Shown here one piece after another: positions 53,350 to 63,467 of a DNA stretch of 64,000 nucleotides; position 1 is the stretch's first letter; each line of letters opens with the position of its first letter. The position numbers and the translations under genes were made by a program. The stretch is from contig CAWFOR010000026.1 in assembly GCA_963817485.1 (NCBI GenBank), positions 62,001 through 126,000 of the forward strand, given 5' to 3'. Source of the DNA: Hyphomicrobium_A sp963817485 (GTDB lineage: Bacteria; Pseudomonadota; Alphaproteobacteria; Rhizobiales; Hyphomicrobiaceae). The notes under the pieces were generated by a model that was given only the letters and a program-made list of their open reading frames with translations, made no database searches and was not told the origin of the DNA.

Positions 53350-54048
53350 CTAGGCCTGCCCGCGCGATCCGAAGATCGCACTGCCGACGCGCACGTGCGT
53401 CGCGCCGAACGCGATCGCCGTTTCGAAGTCGTCGCTCATGCCCATGCTGAGACCCTTTAGGCCGAGCTCGGCCGCAAGCTTCGCCAGGAAAGCGAAGTGC
53501 ACCGCGGCTTCCTCCTCGAGCGGGGGGATGCACATCAAGCCGGCCACATCGAGCTTGAGCTCATCGCGGCAGAGCGCCACGAGCGCAGGCGCCTCCCGGG
53601 GCAGCACGCCGGCCTTCTGCGGCTCCGCTCCGGTGTTGACCTGGATGAAGAGGGAGAGCCGCTTGCCCTGGCGCTGCATCTCCTCGGCGACGGCGCGCGC
53701 GATCTTTTCCCGGTCGATCGAGTGGATGGCGTCGAACAGCTCCACCGCCTCTTTGGTCTTGTTGGATTGCAGCGGGCCGATGAGATGCAATTCGACCTCG
53801 GGAAATTCGGCCTTCAGCGCCGGCCATTTGGCCTTCGCCTCCTGCACGCGGTTCTCGCCGAAGCGGCGCTGGCCGGCTTGCAGAACGGGAACGATCGCCG
53901 GGGCTTCGAAGGTCTTGGAGACCGCGATCAGCTTCACGTCGGCGGGATCGCGCTTTGCCCCGCGCGCGGCAATGGCAAGCCGCGTTTCGACCTCCCGGAG
54001 CCGGCCTGCGGCGTCATCCGTCATCTGCAGCGCCTCGCCCATGCTCAA
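53350..54048 (-). CDS. yggS: YggS-family pyridoxal phosphate homeostasis protein
   Basis: 232 residues, standard length. Family marks: LIAVSKTFEA with the PLP-binding Lys, FGENRVQEAKAKW, HLIGPLQSNKTKEAV, FIQVNTGAEPQKAG and GLSMGMSDDFETAIAFGATHVRVGSAIFG. It is a PLP-binding TIM-barrel protein without catalysis, keeping vitamin B6 balanced. It is divergent from leuS (81 bases apart). ATG at 54048 or at 54024 (MTDDAAGR) both fit. Confidence 0.94.
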   Translation of the reverse strand: MSMGEALQMTDDAAGRLREVETRLAIAARGAKRDPADVKLIAVSKTFEAPAIVPVLQAGQRRFGENRVQEAKAKWPALKAEFPEVELHLIGPLQSNKTKEAVELFDAIHSIDREKIARAVAEEMQRQGKRLSLFIQVNTGAEPQKAGVLPREAPALVALCRDELKLDVAGLMCIPPLEEEAAVHFAFLAKLAAELGLKGLSMGMSDDFETAIAFGATHVRVGSAIFGSRGQA

Positions 54049-54128
54049 TGCCGCCTTGACCCGTTTGTAGCTTTAAGGCTCATTACGCCGCGCTAAACCC
54101 AAAAAACATGGGAAGAGATTGACGCCGT

Positions 54129-56753
54129 ATGGCCAACGACAGCTACGACGCGCCCACTCGCGAGAAGCACTGGCAGGAGGTCTGGGAGAAGGCGGACATT
54201 TTCCGCGCCTCCAACGACGACCCGCGCCCGAAGTGCTACGTGCTCGAGATGTTTCCCTATCCGTCGGGACGCATCCACGTCGGCCACTCCCGCAACTACA
54301 CCATGGGCGACGTCTTCGCCCGCTACAAGCGCGCCAAGGGCATGAACGTGCTGCATCCCATGGGGTGGGACGCGTTCGGCATGCCGGCGGAGAACGCCGC
54401 CATGGAGAACAAGGTCGACCCGGCCGTATGGACCTACCAGAACATCGAGACGATGCGGCGCCAGCTCAAGTCCATGGGCCTGTCGCTCGACTGGTCGCGC
54501 GAGATCGCGACTTGCTCGCCCGACTACTACCGCCACCAGCAGAAGCTCTTCCTCGACATGCTGAAGAAGGGCCTCGCCTACCGCAAGTCCTCCAAGGTCA
54601 ACTGGGACCCGGTCGACCACACGGTGCTCGCCAACGAGCAGGTGATCGACGGCCGCGGCTGGCGCTCGGGCGCGCTCGTGGAGCAGCGCGAGCTGACGCA
54701 GTGGTTCTTCAAGATCACCGAGTACGCCGATGAGCTGCTGGAAGCTCTGGAGACGCTCGACAAGTGGCCGGAGAAGGTGCGCCTGATGCAGGCGAACTGG
54801 ATCGGCCGCTCCGAAGGCCTGCTCGTGCGCTTCGCGCTCGACAAGGAGACCGCACCCAAGGGCCAGAGCGAGGTCGAGGTCTATACGACGCGACCCGACA
54901 CGCTGTTTGGCGCTGCGTTCATCGCGCTCGCACCCGATCATCCGCTTGCAAAGGCCGCGGCCAAAGACAACCCGAAGCTCGCCGCCTTCTGCGAGGAGTG
55001 CCGCCACATGGGCACCTCCGTCGCCGAGCTCGAGACCGCCGAGAAGCAGGGCTTCGACACCGGCATCCGCGCGGTGCACCCGTTCGACAAGAACTGGAAG
55101 CTGCCGGTCTACGTGGCAAACTTCATCCTGATGGAGTACGGCACCGGCGCCATCTTCGGCTGCCCCTCGGGCGATCAGCGCGACCTCGATTTCGCGCGCA
55201 AATATTCGCTGCCCTTCGTGCCGGTGGTGCTGCCGCCGGGCGAGGACGCCGCGACCTTCGCCATCACCGACAAAGCCTTCGACGGCGAGGGCACGATGAT
55301 CAACTCGAGCTTCCTCGACGGGCTCGATACCAAGGCCGCGTTCGAGGAGACGGCGAAGCGGCTCGATGCCCAGAAGCTCGGCAAGAAGGCGGTCGGCAAG
55401 CGCAAGGTGAACTACCGCCTGCGCGACTGGGGCATCTCGCGCCAGCGCTACTGGGGCTGTCCGATCCCCGTCATCCACTGCAAGACCTGCGGCGTCGTGC
55501 CGGTGCCGGACAAGGACCTCCCCGTCGAGCTGCCGTCGGATGCCACCTTCGACAAGCCCGGCAACCCGCTCGACCGCCACCCGACCTGGAAGCACGTCAA
55601 GTGTCCCACGTGCGGCGAGGAAGCGGTGCGCGAGACCGACACCATGGATACCTTCGTCGACAGCTCCTGGTACTTTGTCCGCTTCACCGATCCCTCCATG
55701 CCGAAGCCCGTCGACAAGGCCGCGGCCGACTACTGGCTGCCCGTCGACCAGTACATCGGCGGCATCGAGCACGCGATCCTGCACCTGCTCTACTCGCGCT
55801 TCTTCACGCGCGCGATGTGCGACACCGGGCATCTGAAATTGAAGAGCAACGTGCGCGAGCCGTTCGCGGCGCTGTTCACGCAAGGCATGGTCACGCACGA
55901 GACCTACAAGTCGAAGCGCGGCGGATGGCTGCTGCCGACGCAGGTGCGCATCGAGGGCGAGGGCGACAAGCGACGCGCGTTCGAGGCGACGTCGGGCGAG
56001 CCGGTCACCATCGGCTCGGTGGAGAAGATGTCGAAGTCGCGCAAGAACACCGTCGACCTCGACGCCTTCGTCAGCGAGCACGGCGCCGACGTCGCGCGCT
56101 GGTTCGTGCTTTCCGATAGCCCGCCCGAGCGCGACGTCATCTACACGGACGTGGGCGTCGATGGCGCGCGGCGCTTCACGCAGCGGATCTGGCGTCTCGT
56201 CGACCAGGGCGCGGCGGCCGCCGCCAAGAAGGACGCGGCCAAGCCGGCCTCGTTCGGGCCCGAGGCTACGGCTTTGCGCCGCTCCGCGCATAAGGCATTA
56301 GACCAGGTTGCCCGCGCGATCGAGAACCTGCGCTTCAACGTGGCCGTGGCCTACGTCTATGAGTTCGCAAATGTTCTGGGCTCTGCCCTGGGGAAAACCG
56401 GGGACGGCTACCCCTGGGCGCTGCGCGAGGCGCTCGAATTTCTTGTGCAGATGATAGGCCCGATGATGCCGCATCTGGCCGAGGAAGGCTGGGCGCGGCT
56501 CGGATACAACACATTGCTGGCCAATCAGCCCTGGCCCGAGGCCGATCCGGGCTTGCTCGTTGACGATACGATCACCATTGCCGTACAGGTGAACGGTAAG
56601 CGACGGGACGAGCTCACGATTGCTCGAACGGCCGGTTCTGACGAAATCGAGGCTGCGGCCTTGAGGCTTGAGCCGGTTCAGCGCGCCCTCGAAGGCCGGC
56701 CGGTTAAGAAGGTCATCGTTGTGCCGCAGAGAATCGTGAATGTCGTCGGGTAG
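54129..56753 (+). CDS. leuS: Leucyl-tRNA synthetase
   Basis: 874 residues, full length class I synthetase. HIGH motif as HVGH in PSGRIHVGHSRNYTMGD, the WDAFGMPAENAA signature, the editing (CP1) domain with TTRPDTLFGAAFI-like YTTRPDTLFGAAF and GTGAIFGCPSGDQRD, a zinc knuckle CKTCGVV...CPTCGEE, KMSKS in VEKMSKSRKN, and a C-terminal anticodon domain. It begins leuS-lptE-holA (gaps 20 and 56 bases), a common alphaproteobacterial unit. Confidence 0.97.
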   Translation: MANDSYDAPTREKHWQEVWEKADIFRASNDDPRPKCYVLEMFPYPSGRIHVGHSRNYTMGDVFARYKRAKGMNVLHPMGWDAFGMPAENAAMENKVDPAVWTYQNIETMRRQLKSMGLSLDWSREIATCSPDYYRHQQKLFLDMLKKGLAYRKSSKVNWDPVDHTVLANEQVIDGRGWRSGALVEQRELTQWFFKITEYADELLEALETLDKWPEKVRLMQANWIGRSEGLLVRFALDKETAPKGQSEVEVYTTRPDTLFGAAFIALAPDHPLAKAAAKDNPKLAAFCEECRHMGTSVAELETAEKQGFDTGIRAVHPFDKNWKLPVYVANFILMEYGTGAIFGCPSGDQRDLDFARKYSLPFVPVVLPPGEDAATFAITDKAFDGEGTMINSSFLDGLDTKAAFEETAKRLDAQKLGKKAVGKRKVNYRLRDWGISRQRYWGCPIPVIHCKTCGVVPVPDKDLPVELPSDATFDKPGNPLDRHPTWKHVKCPTCGEEAVRETDTMDTFVDSSWYFVRFTDPSMPKPVDKAAADYWLPVDQYIGGIEHAILHLLYSRFFTRAMCDTGHLKLKSNVREPFAALFTQGMVTHETYKSKRGGWLLPTQVRIEGEGDKRRAFEATSGEPVTIGSVEKMSKSRKNTVDLDAFVSEHGADVARWFVLSDSPPERDVIYTDVGVDGARRFTQRIWRLVDQGAAAAAKKDAAKPASFGPEATALRRSAHKALDQVARAIENLRFNVAVAYVYEFANVLGSALGKTGDGYPWALREALEFLVQMIGPMMPHLAEEGWARLGYNTLLANQPWPEADPGLLVDDTITIAVQVNGKRRDELTIARTAGSDEIEAAALRLEPVQRALEGRPVKKVIVVPQRIVNVVG

Positions 56754-56773
56754 GTCGGAACAGGGGGCGATCG

Positions 56774-57316
56774 ATGCGGAGCGTTAGCCGCCGATCGGCA
56801 ATCTGCATTGCGTTTGTCTGCGCCACGATGCCCATGCTCGTGGCCGGCTGCGGCGATTCCGGATTCCACCCGCTTTACGCCACCTCCCCGCTCCTTGGCG
56901 GGAGCGCGACTGCCGCCAAGCTCGCGAGCCTCGAGATCGCACCCATCCCCGGCCGCGTCGGCCAGCGCCTGCGCAACGAGATGATCTTCGAGGCGACGGG
57001 CGGAGGCGCGGAGGCGCTGAACCCGGCTTACCGGCTGGAGATCGCGGTGACGGAATCGATCTCGGCGACTCTCGTCCAGACCGACGGCAACTCGAGCGGC
57101 AGCGTCTATAACCTCAACGCCAAGTTCAAGCTCATCCGCATCGCCGACAAGACGGTCGCGCTGCAGGGTGAGAGCAACGGGCGCATCATGTTCCAGCGCT
57201 TCGAGTCGGTTTATTCCAACGTGCGCGCACGCAAAGAGGCCGAGGATCGCGCGGCAACCACCATTGCCGAAGACCTGAAGTCGCGCCTCGCGGCCTTCCT
57301 GTCGAACGCGGCCTGA
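56774..57316 (+). CDS. lptE: LPS-assembly lipoprotein LptE
   Basis: 180 residues. Lipoprotein signal with AMPMLVAGC-type lipobox (FVCATMPMLVAGC), then GFHPLYATSPLL, typical of alphaproteobacterial LptE. The mature part has RVGQRLRNEMIFEATG, YRLEIAVTES and KTVALQGESNGRIMFQR. It plugs LptD in the outer membrane to insert LPS. It sits between leuS and holA. Confidence 0.9.
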   Translation: MRSVSRRSAICIAFVCATMPMLVAGCGDSGFHPLYATSPLLGGSATAAKLASLEIAPIPGRVGQRLRNEMIFEATGGGAEALNPAYRLEIAVTESISATLVQTDGNSSGSVYNLNAKFKLIRIADKTVALQGESNGRIMFQRFESVYSNVRARKEAEDRAATTIAEDLKSRLAAFLSNAA

Positions 57317-57372
57317 GCCGCCTCGCACCTCGCTTCGCCAGCTCCTCCTCCTCGCAACTTCGCCGATCGCCC

Positions 57373-58407
57373 ATGGTCGCCGTAAAGGCTCATCAAGCCG
57401 AAGCGTTCCTCAAAGCCCCCGGGCCCAGCATGCCCGCGGTGCTGTTCTACGGAACCGACGCCGGCCTCGTCAGCGAGCGCGCCGCAAAGCTCGCCGCGAT
57501 CGTTGCCGCGCGCGATAATCCACCGGGCGAGATCATCCGCATGGAGGATGCCGATCTCGACAACGATCCTGATCGGCTCGCGATCGAGCTGCAGACGATT
57601 CCGATGTTCGGCGGCTCCAAGGTCGTGCGCGCGACCGCCGGGCGGCGCATCACGGCTGCGGCGCTGGAGCCATTCATCGCCGGCGACAGGCTCGCCGCCA
57701 CGCTGATCGTGGAAGGCGGAAACCTGCGCCCGACGGATACCCTGCGCACGCTGTTCGAGAAGGCCCCCAAGGCGGCGGCCGTCGCCTGCTACCCGGACGA
57801 GGGGCACGACCTGGAGATGCTCGTACGCGACATCCTGAAGGGCCACGGGCTCGCCATCTCGCCCGAAGCGCGCGATCTCCTGTTGACGCGCGTCGGCGCC
57901 GACCGCGCACTGTCGCGGGGCGAGATCGACAAGCTCGCGCTCTATGCCGCCGGCAAGTCCGAGATCGACGTTAGCGACGTCGAGGCGATCGTCGGGGATG
58001 CCTCCCAACTCGCGATCGACCGCGTGCTCGACGGCGCCGCCGGGGGCGACGCCAAGCGCGCCGTCGCGGAATATGCGCGCGCGCTTGCCGCCGGCGAGAG
58101 CGCACAGACGATCATCCTCGCCGCGCAGCGTCACCTCGAAAAACTGCACAAGATCCGCTCCGACATCGACCAGGGCCGCTCGTTCGAGGACGCGGTGCGG
58201 CAGTTGCGCCCGCCGATCCACTTCAAGCAGAAGGACGCTATCGGCCTGCAGTGCCGCCTGTGGACAACGGCGCGGCTGTCGGAGGCGCTGGCGCGAGCTT
58301 CCGCCGCGGCAAAGGCCGCGCGGTTGTCGGCACCGCTGGAGGAAGCCATCGCCGAGGAGCTGCTGATCGGTCTCGCGGCGGCCGCCCGCCCGGCTCCTCA
58401 GCGCTAA
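57373..58407 (+). CDS. holA: DNA polymerase III delta subunit
   Basis: Clamp-loader delta subunit. 344 residues, the usual length. Family pattern: MVAVKAHQAEAFLKAPGPSM near the start, VLFYGTDAGLVSERA, DRLAIELQTIPMFGGSKVVR, and HGLAISPEARDLLLTRVGADRA. The C-terminal collar part has AAQRHLEKLHKIRSDI and PPIHFKQKDAIGLQCRLW. It follows lptE by 56 bases and ends the leuS unit. Confidence 0.93.
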   Translation: MVAVKAHQAEAFLKAPGPSMPAVLFYGTDAGLVSERAAKLAAIVAARDNPPGEIIRMEDADLDNDPDRLAIELQTIPMFGGSKVVRATAGRRITAAALEPFIAGDRLAATLIVEGGNLRPTDTLRTLFEKAPKAAAVACYPDEGHDLEMLVRDILKGHGLAISPEARDLLLTRVGADRALSRGEIDKLALYAAGKSEIDVSDVEAIVGDASQLAIDRVLDGAAGGDAKRAVAEYARALAAGESAQTIILAAQRHLEKLHKIRSDIDQGRSFEDAVRQLRPPIHFKQKDAIGLQCRLWTTARLSEALARASAAAKAARLSAPLEEAIAEELLIGLAAAARPAPQR

Positions 58408-58426
58408 GCGTGTTAACGCCCCCCGC

Positions 58427-58454
58427 TTGCCCGCGTCGGCGCGCTGCCTATAGT
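58427..58454 (+). promoter_or_regulatory. Candidate housekeeping promoter of the PfkB kinase gene
   Basis: TTGCCC (58427-58432) and TATAGT (58449-58454) are 16 bases apart, 42 bases before ATG 58497. The -10 element is good and the -35 element weak, in a space of 89 bases between holA and the kinase gene. Confidence 0.4.
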
Positions 58455-58496
58455 GCGCCGCATTCGGCGATCCGGGGTACGAATTGGGGGCCTTAA

Positions 58497-59495
58497 ATGG
58501 CGGACTCTCGCTACGATGTTGTCGGGATTGGCAATGCCATCGTCGACATCATCGGACGCTGCGACAATGCCTTCCTGACCAAGCACGAGATGCGCAAGGG
58601 CTATATGCGCTTAGTCGATGCGCAAGAGGCGGAGCACCTCTACGCGCTGCTGGAAGGGGGGCTCGAGCGCTCGGGCGGATCGGCCGCCAACACGATTGCG
58701 GGGCTTGCCTCGTTCGGCGCGCGGTCAGCCTTCATCGGCCTCGTCGCCGACGATAAGCTCGGGCAGGTTTTCGCCCGCGACATCCGCACCATCGGCGTCG
58801 CCTACGACACGGCGCCGGCGACGAGCGGCGCGCCGACCGCGCTGTGCATCATCTTCGTCACGCCCGACGGCGAGCGCACCATGAACACCTTCCTCGGCGC
58901 CAGCACCGAGCTCGGGCCGCAGGAGGTCGACGAGGAGCTGATCGCCTCGGCGCAGGTCACGTATCTCGAGGGCTACCTGTTCGACAAGCCGGAGGCGAAG
59001 GAGGCGTTTCGCACCGCGGCCGCCATTGCCGGCAAAGCCGGGCGCAAGACCGCGCTCACGCTGTCGGACGCCTTCTGCGTCGATCGCCACCGCGAGGATT
59101 TCCGCAAGCTCGTGCATCACGGCATCGACATCCTGTTCGCCAACGAGAGGGAGATCACCGCCCTCTACGAGGTGAACTCCTTCGAGGACGCCCTGGCCGC
59201 CGTGCGCGGCGATTGCGAGATCGCGGTGCTGACGCGCTCCGCGCTCGGCTCGGTGATCGTCACGGATCGCGCAACGATCGACATCCGGCCCGAGCCGGTC
59301 GCCCAGGTCGTCGACGTGACCGGCGCGGGCGACCTCTACGCGGCGGGGTTTCTCTACGGCCTCACACGCGGGCTTTCGCTCGCCGACTGCGGACGCCTGG
59401 GCAGCCTCGCCGCCGCCGAGGTGATCGGGCACATCGGCGCCCGCCCCGAGCAGCCGTTGAAGCAACTCGCACGCGCCGAGGGCCTGCTGCGCTGA
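58497..59495 (+). CDS. PfkB-family sugar/nucleoside kinase (adenosine kinase-like)
   Basis: 332 residues. GIGNAIVDIIGRCD at the start is the mark of the adenosine kinase-like branch; GGSAANTIAGLASFGA is the first PfkB signature; DVTGAGDLYAAGFLYGL is the second, with the catalytic Asp and anion hole. DAFCVDRHREDFR and NEREITALYEV complete the pattern. It phosphorylates a sugar or nucleoside hydroxyl with ATP; adenosine or inosine is possible but not proven. Monocistronic. Confidence 0.9.
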   Translation: MADSRYDVVGIGNAIVDIIGRCDNAFLTKHEMRKGYMRLVDAQEAEHLYALLEGGLERSGGSAANTIAGLASFGARSAFIGLVADDKLGQVFARDIRTIGVAYDTAPATSGAPTALCIIFVTPDGERTMNTFLGASTELGPQEVDEELIASAQVTYLEGYLFDKPEAKEAFRTAAAIAGKAGRKTALTLSDAFCVDRHREDFRKLVHHGIDILFANEREITALYEVNSFEDALAAVRGDCEIAVLTRSALGSVIVTDRATIDIRPEPVAQVVDVTGAGDLYAAGFLYGLTRGLSLADCGRLGSLAAAEVIGHIGARPEQPLKQLARAEGLLR

Positions 59496-59673
59496 GCCCG
59501 ATGCCGCGAGCGCCTGCCGACACGAGTGCGCGATACACCTCAGCCGGAGGCATTTTCGCCACTATAACTGGCGATTGCACGGACTAGCTCCTACAAGACA
59601 TTTAATCTCCCTGGTAACGCACTGCCGGATCGAGAAAATCCAATGCCAACGAATCGCGGCACGGGACCTTTCG

Positions 59674-60249
59674 ATGCAAACGGCGAGCGCACGTTACGGG
59701 CGGCCCAAAGGCACCGGATTAGACGACCGCAAGCGGCTCGAGAGCATTGCCGCGGCGCTCGTCGCGGACCCCAAATTGAAACCGACTACGGCGATCCGCG
59801 CTCTGGGCATTGATGACCCTTCGACCATCCGCCGCCTGCGCGACAAGTTCAATCTCGAGTACGGGAAGCTCATGGCGGAGGCCCGCCGTGCCGCGCGCGC
59901 AAAGTCTTCGGGCACACAGCGCGAGGTCGCCAAATTGGCGCAGCTCGCCCAGTCCGGGATCGACATCGAGCCTGTCATCAAGCCCAGCGCGATCGCCAAC
60001 GCGCTGCCCGCACCGAAATCGAGTCCGTTGCCGTCTCTCTCGATAGTCCCGCAGAGTTCGCTGCTTGTGGGTTGCTTCGACTTGGGAGTGTGCGCGCTCA
60101 GCACCGCGGTCCAAGGCCAATCGATCCTGGCCGACTACTGGCTGCGCCTTCCGGCGGTCTCGATGGCGATGAGGGGTCAGCTCACTCTCAACGCGGTCGC
60201 GGTTGCCATGTACACGCGGAGCAAAGGCCGCAAAGCCTGCCTCAACTGA
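59674..60249 (+). CDS. HTH-like hypothetical protein
   Basis: 191 residues from ATG 59674 (MQTASARYG). The N-terminal part GRPKGTGLDDRKRLESIAAA, LVADPKLKPTTAIRALGIDDPSTIRRLRDKF resembles a helix-turn-helix DNA-binding domain with a GRPKG minor-groove (AT-hook-like) tail. The C-terminal half has two Cys (VGCFDLGVCAL) and no recognisable domain. It is less GC-rich than the neighbours. It lies between the PfkB gene and a terminator shared with coaA. A transcription factor is likely but targets are unknown. Confidence 0.7.
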   Translation: MQTASARYGRPKGTGLDDRKRLESIAAALVADPKLKPTTAIRALGIDDPSTIRRLRDKFNLEYGKLMAEARRAARAKSSGTQREVAKLAQLAQSGIDIEPVIKPSAIANALPAPKSSPLPSLSIVPQSSLLVGCFDLGVCALSTAVQGQSILADYWLRLPAVSMAMRGQLTLNAVAVAMYTRSKGRKACLN

Positions 60250-60287
60250 AATGCCCTGACGCCCTGAGCACCAATGCGTAACTGTAC

Positions 60288-60314
60288 GGCCGCCGCCCCA
60301 GGCGGCCTTTTTTT
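60288..60314 (+). terminator. Rho-independent terminator between the HTH-like gene and coaA
   Basis: GGCCGCC (60288-60294) and GGCGGCC (60301-60307) form a perfect stem with a six-base loop, followed by seven T (60308-60314). It ends the + strand transcript and may act on the convergent coaA as well. Confidence 0.85.
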
Positions 60315-60317
60315 GCG

Positions 60318-61271
60318 TCACAGCTTGCGCAGCGCGACCGACGCGACGTGGTGATCGGCTTCCTTGCGCAGGATCAGGCGCGCACGCTGCCGCGTCGGGA
60401 GAATGTTCTCCTCGAGATTCTTCAGGTTGATCGTGCGCCAGATCGCGAGCGCGCGCTCGTGCGCGGCCTCCGGCGACAGATGGGCGTATTGATGGAAGTA
60501 GGCGCCGGGATCGCGGAAGGCCGTGGTGCGCAGGCGCATGAAGCGCGCGACATACCAGTCCTCGATGATCTCAGGCTCGGCATCGAGATAGATCGAGAAA
60601 TCGAAGAAATCCGACACGAACGGGATCGCCTCGCCGCCGCGCGGCATGCGCGCCGGTTGCAGCACGTTGAGGCCCTCGACGATGAGGATGTCGGGCGATT
60701 CAACGATCGAGCGCTGGTCGGGCAGGATGTCGTAGTGGAAGTGCGAATAGACGGGCGCCTCTACGTGCGCCACGCCTGACTTCACGTCGGCGAGGAAGTT
60801 CAACAGCCGCGCGGTGTCGAAGCTCTCGGGGAAGCCCTTGCGGTCCATGAGCTTGCGCTGCTCGAGCTCGGCGTTGGGAAGCAGGAAGCCGTCGGTCGTG
60901 ATCTGGTCGACGCGCGGATGATCGGGCCAGCGCGCGAGCAGCGCCTTGAGAACGCGCGCGGTGGTGCTCTTGCCGACCGCGACCGAGCCGCCGACACCGA
61001 TGATGAAGGGAACCTTGCCGTCGGTGCGGCCGAGGAACTTCGACGTCACCGAATGGAGCTGCTGGGAGGCGGCGACGTAGAGGTTCAGGAGCCGTGACAT
61101 GGGCAGATAGATCTGCTCCACCTCCTCCACCGACAGCTCCTCGATGAGGCCCGAGAGCTGCTGAAGCTCGCTCTCCTCGAGCGTCATCGGCGTATCGGCG
61201 CGCAGGCGTGCCCACTCCTCGCGGCTGAATACGCGATACGGCGAGTACTGCAGGTTGGCGGGATAGGACAT
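60318..61271 (-). CDS. coaA: Type I pantothenate kinase
   Basis: 317 residues. The P-loop GVGGSVAVGKSTTARVLK is the type I CoaA form; family pieces are YSPYRVFSREEWARLR at the start, QITTDGFLLPNAEL, KGFPESFDTARLLNFLADVK, PVYSHFHYDI and VEGLNVLQ. It phosphorylates pantothenate, the first step of CoA synthesis, and is inhibited by CoA. hisE lies directly upstream (gap 53 bases) on the same strand. Confidence 0.95.
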   Translation of the reverse strand: MSYPANLQYSPYRVFSREEWARLRADTPMTLEESELQQLSGLIEELSVEEVEQIYLPMSRLLNLYVAASQQLHSVTSKFLGRTDGKVPFIIGVGGSVAVGKSTTARVLKALLARWPDHPRVDQITTDGFLLPNAELEQRKLMDRKGFPESFDTARLLNFLADVKSGVAHVEAPVYSHFHYDILPDQRSIVESPDILIVEGLNVLQPARMPRGGEAIPFVSDFFDFSIYLDAEPEIIEDWYVARFMRLRTTAFRDPGAYFHQYAHLSPEAAHERALAIWRTINLKNLEENILPTRQRARLILRKEADHHVASVALRKL

Positions 61272-61324
61272 CGCGATCGAGCCGCGCCGGGGCTACACAG
61301 GACTGCACATTGTCGGCAAATGTA

Positions 61325-61648
61325 TCAGCGCTTGCCGCGCTCGGCCTTCTCTTTCAGCCCCGAGGTGCCCATGCGCGCCTCGAGCACCGCCAGCACATCG
61401 GCGATGGCGACATCGCGCGATTCCAGCAGCACGAGCAGATGATAGAGGAGATCGGCTGCCTCCTCCTTTAGACGTTCGGCGCTCTCGCCGGCGCCTGCCA
61501 TCACCGTCTCGACCGCCTCCTCGCCGAGCTTCTTGGCGCACTTCGCCGGGCCGGCATCGAGGAGCTGGCGCGTATAGGAAGCGTCGGCGGAAGCGGTACG
61601 GCGGCCATGAATGGTCGCCGCGAGTTGTGCCAGCACGTCGTCGGTCAT
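61325..61648 (-). CDS. hisE: Phosphoribosyl-ATP pyrophosphatase HisE
   Basis: 107 residues, alpha-helical all-alpha NTP pyrophosphatase fold. Metal-binding motif: KKLGEEAVETVMAG and ERLKEEAADLLYHLLVLLE (ExxE...ExxD). It removes pyrophosphate from phosphoribosyl-ATP in histidine synthesis. hisE-coaA is a common alphaproteobacterial pair. Here it is about 57 kb from hisF within the window, so the his genes are split. Confidence 0.95.
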   Translation of the reverse strand: MTDDVLAQLAATIHGRRTASADASYTRQLLDAGPAKCAKKLGEEAVETVMAGAGESAERLKEEAADLLYHLLVLLESRDVAIADVLAVLEARMGTSGLKEKAERGKR

Positions 61649-61732
61649 GGCTAAACCTCAAGCGCCCACAAGGACTTGTCGCGCTGGCACATGCCGCAAG
61701 CGGGGCTTCCCGTCAAGCCGACGCGCGTGAGC

Positions 61733-62618
<886 letters not shown>

Positions 62619-62639
62619 GGGTCTTCGAGCCTCTCTGAC

Positions 62640-63467
62640 TTAAGCGGCTTTGTGCTGGTTTTCGCGCGCGATGATCTCGGTCGCGAGCTTGATGTAGGCT
62701 TGGCTGCCGGCGCAGTCGAAATCGTAGAGCAGGATCGGCTTGCCGTGCGAGGGCGCCTCGGCGACGCGGATGTTGCGCGGGATGATGGTCTCGTAGACCT
62801 TCGGCCCGAAGAAGGCGCGCACGTTGTCGGCGACCTCGCGCGAGAGCGCGGTGCGCGCGTCGTGCATGGTGAGGACGACACCCTGGATCTCGAGCCGCGG
62901 GTTGAGCGTGGAGCGGATCTGGTCGATCGTCTCCTTCAACTGCGAGATGCCTTCCAGCGCGAAGAACTCGCACTGCACCGGCACCAGCACCGCATGCGCG
63001 GCCGTCATGGCGTTGAGCGTCAGCAGGTTCAGCGACGGCGGGCAGTCGATGAGAACGAATTTGAAGGTCTTGTCCGGCGGGAGGCTGCGTTGATGCGCGG
63101 CAAGCCCGCTCATGGCGTCGCGCAGCTTGAAGGCGCGGTTGGTGTCGGTCAGAGTTGTATCGATCCCCACGAGATCGGCGTTCGCCGGCACGATGTGCAG
63201 GCCCGGCACCGCGGTCGGCAGCGCCGCCTCCATGACGCTGCAGGTGCCTGAGAGCACGTCGAACGAGGTGCGCGTGCGGTTGTCGGCGGCGATGCCGAGG
63301 CCGGTCGAGGCGTTGCCCTGCGAATCGAGGTCGATGACCAGCACCCGCTCACCGATCGAGGCGAGCGCGGTGCCCAAATTGATCGCGGTCGTCGTCTTGC
63401 CGACGCCGCCCTTCTGGTTGGCGACCGCAAGCGTGCGCGGCTCGCCGGCTCCCATCTTCGCGCTCAT
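62640..63467 (-). CDS. parA: Chromosome partitioning ATPase ParA
   Basis: 275 residues. Deviant Walker A NQKGGVGKTTTAINLG near the start, Walker A' GERVLVIDLDSQGNAST, DCPPSLNLLTLNA, and PVQCEFFALEGISQL typical of chromosomal ParA. ATG 63467 (MSAKMGAGEP) overlaps the rsmG stop as ATGA. It precedes parB by 21 bases. ParA drives origin segregation by a nucleoid gradient; the rsmG-parA-parB order usually marks the origin region. Confidence 0.96.
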   Translation of the reverse strand: MSAKMGAGEPRTLAVANQKGGVGKTTTAINLGTALASIGERVLVIDLDSQGNASTGLGIAADNRTRTSFDVLSGTCSVMEAALPTAVPGLHIVPANADLVGIDTTLTDTNRAFKLRDAMSGLAAHQRSLPPDKTFKFVLIDCPPSLNLLTLNAMTAAHAVLVPVQCEFFALEGISQLKETIDQIRSTLNPRLEIQGVVLTMHDARTALSREVADNVRAFFGPKVYETIIPRNIRVAEAPSHGKPILLYDFDCAGSQAYIKLATEIIARENQHKAA